This document shows, in pieces, positions 13,646-20,156 of a stretch of 20,156 bases of DNA. Position 1 is the first letter of the stretch. The number at the start of each line of letters is the position of its first letter. The notes under the pieces are model-generated. The model had not been told where the DNA came from. It worked only from the letters and a program-made list of their open reading frames with translations, and ran no database searches. A program made the translations under genes and the position numbers. Location: NCBI GenBank assembly GCA_037969175.1, contig JBBKWX010000141.1, positions 1 through 20,156 on the forward strand, given 5' to 3'. This stretch comes from JBBKWX01 sp037969175 (lineage in GTDB: Bacteria; Bacteroidota; Bacteroidia; AKYH767-A; JBBKVM01).

Positions 13646-16057
13646 TCACGGCTTCAAAACCAATTTGCTACTCAGCTTTTTGATCCTGGCTTCATCCATC
13701 ATTTGCTCACGGTATTCCATTCCTGCATACATCTTTGCCTGATCAGAATAGTGAGGCGACATCAGAACTCCGCTTTGTCCTGATGGCAAAATGCTAAATG
13801 AATTTGCAGGATCGGCCATATCAATAACGATCCGTTTTGATGGTCCGAAAGTAACTTTGTACAGTCCGCTTGCATTCATTACAAACCCAAGATTGGAAAC
13901 CGTTTCATTACCTCCAGCCACTTTGAATGGACCCACATTAAACAATTTATCAAAAGGTTTTTTTCTTCCGATAGGATGTATATGTTCCATTGTATGTACA
14001 TCTCCCCAGTTCCATTTTTTAGTATCGCTACCCAATTGTTCTTTTAATTCGCTGACTGTTTTTTCAAAAGCAAAATCCAAAATATATTGGCGATCTTCTT
14101 TTTTCTCTTTGGTTGAAACATCATCCCACCAAGGTGAATCATTGTTGGCTAACAAAACTTCAAGCGAGTTTTTCATCGTATGTGTATTCAAAAAGATCTT
14201 AAATTCTTCTTCACCTAATTCATCTGCAATGCTAGCATGCAAAACATGATACAACAGTTTATAATAAACAATAGGTCCTTTGGAATCCGATTCATGTCCG
14301 CCATTCCAGAAATTTAAAATATCAAAAACAGATCTACTTAACTCATTTTCATTAATTTTTTTTGATGATTTAAGAAGTGATGCAAACAGCATTGCGTTTT
14401 GCATTGCCTTACCGGAAGTGACATCGCGCTGTATCGTTTTGAAATCTTCAACATTCCATTTTTTATCATTCGATAAAAGTTCATTGATCCTTCTTGCTCT
14501 GTCATCCGGACAATAATATCCGGCATGATCAATTCCCATAAATGTTGCGGGTTGCTGATTTGCAGTATAGATAAATCCGTTTGCAGGATTTTCTGATTTT
14601 GGGTTTTGTTCAAAATCGAGATAGCCTAAGGGTTCATCCAATCCACTGCTTCCATCCAGAAACATTCCTGCCTTAACATGAGCAGCTCTTTTTACTAGTT
14701 TACTCACGGTCCACCATGCAATATTGCCGGCAGTATCCGCATATACCACATTCAATCCCGGACCATAAATAAGAGACGCACCTCTTCTTGAATCAGCAAA
14801 ACTCTTAGCATGAGCAAGTGTGTAAGTGGCTTCCATATTACGACTTGGAAATTCGAGGTATGACCACCAAACAGAAATGACTTCATCTTTATAGGGAGCA
14901 AGATCTTTGAGCACTCCACTCATCACCGGACCATGTGCCGTATTTCTAACGATGAGCGTATCATCTTTTCCACCTTTCACTTTAATGATCTCCACGCGTT
15001 TTTGCATGGTCTTCCACTCTCCTTTGTACATCACTTCCCCAGAATTTGCAGGATTCACTTTCTCAATAAAGAAATCCATATCATCATTTTCAAGCATGGT
15101 AAGACCCCAGCTTGCGAAACGGTTATGCCCTATTAATCCAAAAGGAAAACCTGCTACATGATTGCCGTAAAAACTCAATCCCGGAGCTTCAAGATGTGCT
15201 TCATACCATACTCCCGGTTGAGCATATGCGATATGTGCATCATTAGCCATGATAGGCTTTCCGCTTGCACTTCGATTTCCGGCAACCGCCCAGCCATTAC
15301 TTCCAACAAAAGGTGGAACGGGCATAATGCTCACTGCTTTTTCCGCAAGTACACTCATAGCTCTGATAATATTCAGCTGCAAACTGTCGGCACCCATGAC
15401 CGGATTTTTTAAATAATTTGCCGGAGGATCTATGGCCCAATCTTTCAAATAATCTGCTCCAAATTTTCTAAGTACCAATTCGTGCAAAGGATCAGATCGA
15501 AACGCCAAAGCAAAACTGAATGACATATATCCCGTAACCAAATTCATATCTGTTTCTGTAAATCTGGTTTTAGGTATTCCCAACATGTTAAACTCAAGTG
15601 GAGTTATTCCTTGTTCGATATATTGATTTACTCCCTGCAAATAAGCACGTGCTGCTTTCTGCCAAGGCGCGTCATTCCCTTGCATCAACTCAACCGTAGT
15701 TTTATCGGCATGTTCTTTCAATCCCAGTGTTCTGAAAAAACGATCCACTTCCAAAAGTTCCGGACCCAATATTTCTGCAAGTGTACCCGAAGCTAACCTT
15801 CGCAACATTTCCATCTGAAACAAACGTTCCTGGGCATGACAAAATCCAAGCGCCATGTAGGCATCGTGTTCGGAGGTAGCATAGATGTGAGGGATACCGT
15901 ATTGATCAAAATAAACTTCCGTCTGAGTAGACAAACCGGTGATCTGAGCTTCGCCTGAATACTGTGGTTTCAACCAGAATAAATAAAAATAAACACAACC
16001 GATAATTATTATCAATAATAGAAATACAGAAATAAAAATCTTTTTTATCAATTTCAT
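13646..16057 (-). CDS. Membrane-anchored penicillin acylase family (Ntn) hydrolase
   Basis: 803 aa from the start at 16057, where a basic tip (MKLIKKIF) leads into a hydrophobic anchor (about 8-28); an ATG at 16108 would add 17 polar residues in front and is less likely. The fold matches penicillin G/AHL acylases, amide hydrolases matured by self-cleavage. Residues ~35-250 are the alpha part (VYFDQYGIPHIYA, MALGFCHAQERLFQMEMLRR). The cleavage site is VG|SNGWAVAG with Ser253 becoming the N-terminal nucleophile of the beta chain, followed by SGKPIMANDAHI. Later motifs HNRFASWGLT and DDMDFF are also typical. IIGC (18-21) resembles a lipobox, but the hydrophobic stretch continues past it, favouring a membrane helix. 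Substrates in this family range from beta-lactams to N-acyl homoserine lactones and lipopeptides; none can be chosen here. The gene stands alone, converging with the ATP-cone gene. Confidence 0.92.
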   Translation of the reverse strand: MKLIKKIFISVFLLLIIIIGCVYFYLFWLKPQYSGEAQITGLSTQTEVYFDQYGIPHIYATSEHDAYMALGFCHAQERLFQMEMLRRLASGTLAEILGPELLEVDRFFRTLGLKEHADKTTVELMQGNDAPWQKAARAYLQGVNQYIEQGITPLEFNMLGIPKTRFTETDMNLVTGYMSFSFALAFRSDPLHELVLRKFGADYLKDWAIDPPANYLKNPVMGADSLQLNIIRAMSVLAEKAVSIMPVPPFVGSNGWAVAGNRSASGKPIMANDAHIAYAQPGVWYEAHLEAPGLSFYGNHVAGFPFGLIGHNRFASWGLTMLENDDMDFFIEKVNPANSGEVMYKGEWKTMQKRVEIIKVKGGKDDTLIVRNTAHGPVMSGVLKDLAPYKDEVISVWWSYLEFPSRNMEATYTLAHAKSFADSRRGASLIYGPGLNVVYADTAGNIAWWTVSKLVKRAAHVKAGMFLDGSSGLDEPLGYLDFEQNPKSENPANGFIYTANQQPATFMGIDHAGYYCPDDRARRINELLSNDKKWNVEDFKTIQRDVTSGKAMQNAMLFASLLKSSKKINENELSRSVFDILNFWNGGHESDSKGPIVYYKLLYHVLHASIADELGEEEFKIFLNTHTMKNSLEVLLANNDSPWWDDVSTKEKKEDRQYILDFAFEKTVSELKEQLGSDTKKWNWGDVHTMEHIHPIGRKKPFDKLFNVGPFKVAGGNETVSNLGFVMNASGLYKVTFGPSKRIVIDMADPANSFSILPSGQSGVLMSPHYSDQAKMYAGMEYREQMMDEARIKKLSSKLVLKP

Positions 16058-16133
16058 ATTGCTTAGATCCTGTGTTAAATTTCCATTATTAAATATAATC
16101 ATAAACAAGATTCATCCGAAGAAAAAAACAATA

Positions 16134-16149
16134 TGTTTCACGTGGAATA
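16134..16149. other. parS-like ParB-binding site after uvrC
   Basis: TGTTTCACGTGGAATA agrees with the palindromic parS form TGTTTCACGTGGAACA at 15 of 16 bases and with the general consensus TGTTNCACGTGAAACA at 14 of 16. It lies in the intergenic gap, six bases beyond the uvrC stop codon. It is the best of three parS-like 16-mers in the window. If real, it would mark a region near the replication origin, since parS sites usually cluster there; no dnaA, parA or parB is visible to confirm this. Confidence 0.55.
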
Positions 16150-16155
16150 AGCGTT

Positions 16156-17961
16156 CTATTCACTTTTGCTAAAATGTTCCAACACTAATTTAGCTTTAGC
16201 CTTGCCAATAATTTTCTCGATATCCTCAGATGATGCGAGTTTAATATTCTTTACCGACTTAAATTCTTTCAACAATTTTGTGGAAGTAACTTCAGAAATT
16301 CCTTTGATCTCTGTAAGCTCAGTTTTGATCGTTGCTTTTTCTCTTTTCTTGCGATGATGCGTAATGCCAAATCTGTGAACCTCATCTCTGAGCTGTTGAA
16401 TGATCTTGAGTGTCTCTCCTTTTTTATCCAGATAAAGTGGAATGGAATCACCGGGGAAATAGATCTCTTCCAGCTTTTTTGCAATCCCGATTATCCCTAT
16501 CTTACCACGAAGATCAAGCGCTTCCAGACTTTTCAATGCAGAACTCAGCTGACCCTTTCCACCATCAACAATGATTAGTTGAGGAAGATCTGTTTTCTCA
16601 TCCAGCATGCGTTTGTATCTGCGGTAGATCACTTCCTCCATGGAAGCAAAATCATCCGGGCCAACTACTGATCGTATATTAAAATGCCGATAATCTTTTT
16701 TTGAAGGTCGTCCGTCTTTGTATACACTCATGGCTGCCACTGCCTGATCACCCTGGAAATTTGAATTATCAAAACATTCGATATGGCGTGGTTCGTCTTG
16801 CAGACGAAGATCTTTTTTCATCTGCAGCATCAAGCGATCAACACGTTTGTGCGGATCCACTCTTTCAGCAGCATCACGTCTCTCTTTCATATAATATTTC
16901 AAATTCTTTTCTGAAAGAGTCAATAAATGTTTTTTGTCTCCAATTTTGGGGATGGTGATCGTGATGCCCGGCATTTCTACATCAGGCAAAAAAGTAGTTA
17001 TGATCTCCGGAGAATCACTGTTGAACCGAAGCCGCATTTCTGCAATTGCTGTAGACAATAACTCATCGTCACTTTCTTCGATCTTCGGCTTTAGTTCTAT
17101 GGTATGCGATTGTATGATCGCACCGTTTACGATCTTCATAAAATTCACAAACGCATTGTCATTATCTTTCAAAAAAGAAAAGACATCTACATTATGAATA
17201 TTCGGATTTACAACGATAGATTTTGATTTGAACCGTTCAAGTAATTCGATCTTCTCTTTTAAAAGATGGGCAGTTTCATAATCAAAATCTGTTGATGCTT
17301 TCATCATCATTTCCTTCAAATAAGAAATGACCGAATTAATATTTCCTTTTAATATATCTCGGATCTGTGTGATCGTTTCATTATAGTCCGTTTCGTTCTG
17401 ATGTCCTTCACACGGGCCTTTGCAATTCCCAATATGATACTCAAGACAGACCTTAAATTTATTCTTTGCGATATTATCTTCGCTTAGATTGAGATTGCAA
17501 TTTCTTAATTGGTATAATGAATGAATAAGATCAAGCAATGTGTGGATCATTTTCACATTGGCATACGGTCCAAAATATTCAGAACCATCCCGGATAAATT
17601 TGCGGGTTTGGAATACGCGGGGAAAACGTTCTTTCTTTACACAGATCCATGGATAAGTCTTATCATCCTTCAACATCACATTATATCTTGGTTGCAGTTT
17701 CTTGATCAGATTATTTTCAAGAAGTAATGCATCCAATTCTGTCTCTACAATGATAGTCCGGATATCTACGATCTTTCTGACAAGCACAGCCGTTTTTCCG
17801 CTTTCAAATTTATCTTTATTGAAATAAGAGCTTACTCTTTTTTTAAGCGATTTGGCTTTTCCAACATACAAGATGATCCCTTCCTTATCATAATATTGAT
17901 AAACCCCGGGAGTATCCGGCAAATTAGAAATAATGCTTTTCAGAATCTCTTTGGTATCCAT
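16156..17961 (-). CDS. uvrC: UvrABC excinuclease subunit C
   Basis: 601-aa nucleotide-excision-repair nuclease (E. coli UvrC is 610 aa), which cuts DNA on both sides of a lesion bound by UvrB. The N-terminal GIY-YIG domain is clear (TPGVYQYYD at 17-25, LYVGKAKSLKKRV at 31-43). A cysteine cluster follows (VCLEYHIGNCKGPCEGH, 171-187), then a UVR domain that contacts UvrB (about 208-245). The RNase H-like nuclease has its expected catalytic triad: Asp398 in ECFDNS, Asp466 in IVDGGKGQL and His529 in DEVHRF. The C-terminus (about 549-598) carries tandem helix-hairpin-helix DNA-binding motifs (EIKGIS, EKIIGKAKA). It diverges from rnr across a 129-bp gap and has its own -7 element at 17972-17979. 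No uvrA or uvrB is in the window, as is usual. Confidence 0.98.
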   Translation of the reverse strand: MDTKEILKSIISNLPDTPGVYQYYDKEGIILYVGKAKSLKKRVSSYFNKDKFESGKTAVLVRKIVDIRTIIVETELDALLLENNLIKKLQPRYNVMLKDDKTYPWICVKKERFPRVFQTRKFIRDGSEYFGPYANVKMIHTLLDLIHSLYQLRNCNLNLSEDNIAKNKFKVCLEYHIGNCKGPCEGHQNETDYNETITQIRDILKGNINSVISYLKEMMMKASTDFDYETAHLLKEKIELLERFKSKSIVVNPNIHNVDVFSFLKDNDNAFVNFMKIVNGAIIQSHTIELKPKIEESDDELLSTAIAEMRLRFNSDSPEIITTFLPDVEMPGITITIPKIGDKKHLLTLSEKNLKYYMKERRDAAERVDPHKRVDRLMLQMKKDLRLQDEPRHIECFDNSNFQGDQAVAAMSVYKDGRPSKKDYRHFNIRSVVGPDDFASMEEVIYRRYKRMLDEKTDLPQLIIVDGGKGQLSSALKSLEALDLRGKIGIIGIAKKLEEIYFPGDSIPLYLDKKGETLKIIQQLRDEVHRFGITHHRKKREKATIKTELTEIKGISEVTSTKLLKEFKSVKNIKLASSEDIEKIIGKAKAKLVLEHFSKSE

Positions 17962-17971
17962 AGCTTGAATC

Positions 17972-18001
17972 CAAAGGTAAGAAGCAAATTTGTTATCAAA
18001 A
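17972..18001 (-). promoter_or_regulatory. Candidate uvrC promoter (-33/-7)
   Basis: On the minus strand TTTG (18000 down to 17997) is followed after 17 bases by TACCTTTG (17979 down to 17972), a perfect TAnnTTTG -7 element. The uvrC start codon begins 11 bases further on, so the transcript would be nearly leaderless. No LexA-like inverted repeat is evident around it. Confidence 0.5.
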
Positions 18002-18060
18002 CATTAAGCTAATGTTTCATTATCTTTAAATAGATAGTTCAGAGGATATCAGCATAATTT

Positions 18061-18068
18061 TATCTTTA
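18061..18068 (+). promoter_or_regulatory. Candidate rnr -7 promoter element
   Basis: TATCTTTA is a one-mismatch form of TAnnTTTG, 22 bases before the rnr start codon, predicting a leader of about 15 nt. A similar TATCTTTA occurs at 18021-18028. No clear -33 element accompanies either, so support is modest. Confidence 0.35.
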
Positions 18069-18090
18069 CATTTACATTAAAGCATAACTT

Positions 18091-20156
18091 ATGAAAAGCA
18101 CGCCATCAAGAGACATGAGTCCAGAGAAGTTGGAAGGCAAGATTTTAGCCATATTTAAAGATCACCCCAACAAGAATTTTAATTATAAACAAGTTGCCAA
18201 GCATCTTGGAATCTTTGCATCAGATAATCGGGAGATATTGATGCAGGTGATAAATATCCTGAAAGACAGGGGAGATATTCTCGAAATAGAACAGGGAAAA
18301 TTCAGGGTTAAGCCCGATCAATCCTTTGTTGAAGGTATCATAGATATTACTTCTTCCGGAGCAGCTTATGTTGTGAACGATGATTTTGAAGATGATATTT
18401 ATATAGCACCAAGCAATGTAAAAAATGCATTTCATGGTGATAAGGTAAAAGTGAACATCTACGCGCGCCGCAAAGGCAAGCGCATGGAAGGTACTGTTGT
18501 AGAAGTATTGATCCGTGCTAAATCTGAGTTCGTAGGTCTGGTTCAAATGTCAAATAAAGTAGCATTCCTGGTTCCTGATGGAAGCAAAATGCTCAAAGAT
18601 ATTTTTATCCCGCTTTCCATGGTCAACGGAGCAAAAGATGGTGACAAAGCCATTTGCCGCATCACTGAATGGCCGGAGAACGATCGCAACCCTATAGGTG
18701 AGATCACGCGTGTGCTCGGCAAGCCGGGAGATAATGAAACAGAGATGAATGCCATCTTGGTGGAATATGGTTTCCCATTGGAATTTCCACCGGAGGTAGA
18801 ACGCGATGCAGATAAAATTCCATTTGAAATTCCGGAAGCAGAAATTAAAAAACGCAGAGATTTTAGAAAGATCACCACATTCACAATAGATCCGGTAGAT
18901 GCAAAAGATTTTGATGATGCACTGAGCATACAAAAACTTGAAAATGGAAATTGGGAGATCGGAATTCATATTGCTGATGTTACCCATTATGTAAAACCCG
19001 GAAGCCGATTGGAAGAAGAAGCTTATAGTCGCGCAACTTCCGTATACCTGGTAGATAGAGTAATTCCTATGTTACCGGAGAAACTATCGAATGGGGTTTG
19101 TTCCTTACGACCACAGGAAGAAAAATTATGTTTTTCTGCTGTATTCGAAATGGATGATGAAGCAATTATTGTGAATGAATGGTTTGGAAAAACTGTGATA
19201 TTTAGTGATCATCGCTTTGCCTATGAAGATGCGCAGGAAGTAATCGAAAACAAAAAGGGAAAATTTGCTGATGAACTATTGACGCTTGATAGGCTTGCAA
19301 AAAAATTAAGAGAAGCAAGATTTAAAAATGGAAGTATTGCATTCGACAGACTGGAAGTGAAATTCATTTTGGATGAAAAAGGGAATCCAACAGGAGTGTA
19401 CACCAAAGAAATGAAAGATGCTAATAAACTCATCGAAGATTTCATGTTGCTTGCAAACAAACGGGTAGCAACTTTATTCGGTAAAAAGAAAAAAGGTCAG
19501 AAGACCTATCCCTTTGTTTATAGGATACACGACTCGCCATCGCCCGAAAGAGCAACCGCCTTTTCTGAATTTGCTGCTACATTAGGGTATCAGATAAAAA
19601 CGGATAGCGACAGGCAGCTTGCAAAATCCATCAACAAATTAATGGTTGATGTGAAAGGAAAGGGAGAGCAAAATGTTTTGGAAACACTTGCTATTCGTAC
19701 CATGGCAAAAGCGATTTACAGTCCTGAAAATATTGGCCACTATGGATTGGCTTTCGATTACTATTCACATTTCACATCTCCGATTCGTCGTTATCCGGAT
19801 ATGATGGTGCATCGCTTGCTTGAGGGATTGTTAAATGATCAGGCACCTGCGCTGATCAAGGATCTGGATGAAAAATGTAAGCATAGTTCCAAAATGGAAT
19901 TTACGGCATCAAGTGCCGAACGTGCCAGTATAAAATATAAGCAAGTTCAATTTCTACTTGATAAAATGGGAATTGAATTTTCGGGTATCATTTCCGGTGT
20001 TACTGAATGGGGATTGTATGTAGAACTTGATGGGAATAAGTGCGAAGGAATGATCCGACTGCGAGATATCTCTGATGATTTTTATGAGTTTGATGAAGCA
20101 AACTATTGCATCACCGGACATAGAACCGGCAGAAAATATCAGTTGGGTGATCCTGT
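18091..20156 (+). CDS. rnr: Ribonuclease R (3'-5' exoribonuclease), 3' end cut by window edge
   Basis: 688 codons are present and the frame is still open at the right edge. RNase R degrades structured RNA processively from the 3' end, in mRNA turnover and rRNA/tmRNA quality control. The N-terminus (about 10-75) is a winged-helix region, followed by two cold-shock-like domains (about 80-230). The RNB catalytic domain starts near residue 255: DPVDAKDFDDA carries Asp267, Asp273, Asp275 and Asp276, matching the four metal-binding Asp of E. coli RNase R (272, 278, 280, 281). The later motif 'YYSHFTSPIRRYPDMMVHRL' holds the conserved RNB arginines. An S1 domain begins near residue 626 (EFSGIISGVTEWGLYVEL) and is cut off. 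Both cold-shock domains and the S1 domain support RNase R over RNase II. It is divergent from uvrC. Confidence 0.96.
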   Translation, partial: MKSTPSRDMSPEKLEGKILAIFKDHPNKNFNYKQVAKHLGIFASDNREILMQVINILKDRGDILEIEQGKFRVKPDQSFVEGIIDITSSGAAYVVNDDFEDDIYIAPSNVKNAFHGDKVKVNIYARRKGKRMEGTVVEVLIRAKSEFVGLVQMSNKVAFLVPDGSKMLKDIFIPLSMVNGAKDGDKAICRITEWPENDRNPIGEITRVLGKPGDNETEMNAILVEYGFPLEFPPEVERDADKIPFEIPEAEIKKRRDFRKITTFTIDPVDAKDFDDALSIQKLENGNWEIGIHIADVTHYVKPGSRLEEEAYSRATSVYLVDRVIPMLPEKLSNGVCSLRPQEEKLCFSAVFEMDDEAIIVNEWFGKTVIFSDHRFAYEDAQEVIENKKGKFADELLTLDRLAKKLREARFKNGSIAFDRLEVKFILDEKGNPTGVYTKEMKDANKLIEDFMLLANKRVATLFGKKKKGQKTYPFVYRIHDSPSPERATAFSEFAATLGYQIKTDSDRQLAKSINKLMVDVKGKGEQNVLETLAIRTMAKAIYSPENIGHYGLAFDYYSHFTSPIRRYPDMMVHRLLEGLLNDQAPALIKDLDEKCKHSSKMEFTASSAERASIKYKQVQFLLDKMGIEFSGIISGVTEWGLYVELDGNKCEGMIRLRDISDDFYEFDEANYCITGHRTGRKYQLGDP

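Noticed and set aside
15990..16055. Lipobox IIGC near the N-terminus of the penicillin acylase
   Set aside because: The hydrophobic stretch continues for several residues past the Cys, which fits a membrane helix better than a lipoprotein signal.
16058..16108. Upstream start for the penicillin acylase gene
   Set aside because: The extra 17 residues (MFMIIFNNGNLTQDLSN) are mostly polar and would bury the basic-hydrophobic membrane anchor that begins at 16057.
18220..18987. Overlapping minus-strand frames of 108-145 codons opposite the start of rnr
   Set aside because: They are antisense to the cold-shock and winged-helix regions of RNase R; several overlap each other in different frames, as shadows do.
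1..20156. CRISPR arrays, tRNA or rRNA genes, transposases, riboswitches
   Set aside because: No regularly spaced direct repeats with unique spacers, no cloverleaf or rRNA-like stretch, no transposase motifs and no leader long enough for a riboswitch were seen in the short intergenic gaps.

Overview
The window comes from a member of the Bacteroidota, most likely an environmental, T9SS-bearing lineage of the Chitinophagales/Sphingobacteriales/Flavobacteriales type; the order cannot be fixed from this stretch. The evidence is two secreted proteins ending in type IX secretion (Por) sorting domains, several lipoproteins with Bacteroidota-style lipoboxes, promoter elements of the TAnnTTTG (-7) type rather than TATAAT, and a cell-envelope gene order (flippase, dUTPase, nucleotidyltransferase, TPR lipoprotein, DUF4292 lipoprotein, EnvC-like protein) that I recall as typical of this phylum. 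I see no rRNA, tRNA, CRISPR array, phage gene, transposase or toxin-antitoxin pair. Eighteen protein genes fill the window almost completely, and no gene-free gap exceeds 300 bases.

Layout. 108-1295 (-): a T9SS-exported alpha/beta hydrolase with a cutinase/polyesterase-like arrangement, bracketed by inverted copies of a short repeat. 1364-1526: a 9-nt-periodic repeat element and a perfect 24-nt palindrome. 1527-9991 (-): ten tightly packed genes on one strand, in transcription order a standalone B12-binding subunit, enoyl-CoA hydratase, acylphosphatase, polysaccharide flippase, dUTPase, sugar-phosphate nucleotidyltransferase, TPR lipoprotein, DUF4292 lipoprotein, EnvC-like amidase activator and TatA. 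Gaps are 3-31 bp, two junctions overlap, and a perfect -7 element lies at the head with another just before tatA. 10090-11080 (+): a lipoprotein fused to a Pmp3/YqaE domain, a small lipoprotein, and a clear intrinsic terminator. 11157-12512 (+): a secreted iodothyronine-deiodinase-like thioredoxin-fold protein with a T9SS tail. 12558-13403 (+): an ATP-cone domain fused to a PD-(D/E)XK nuclease. 13404-13645: a gap between convergent genes holding a ~30-bp imperfect inverted repeat. 13646-16057 (-): a membrane-anchored penicillin acylase-family Ntn hydrolase. 16156-17961 (-) uvrC and 18091-20156 (+) rnr diverge from a shared 129-bp promoter region; rnr runs off the right edge.

Functional reading. 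The central cluster builds and remodels the envelope (glycan precursor synthesis and export, lipoprotein scaffolding, septal amidase activation, Tat export), with nucleotide and acyl-CoA housekeeping genes cotranscribed upstream. The right part is nucleic-acid maintenance (UvrC, RNase R). The most unusual items are the deiodinase-like exported protein, the ATP-cone nuclease, a set of parS-like 16-mers (best at 16134-16149, others at 12395-12410 and 7589-7604), and a dispersed short-repeat family. I found no clear multi-gene undescribed system; the ATP-cone nuclease and the deiodinase-like protein are the best single-gene candidates for unexplored biology.
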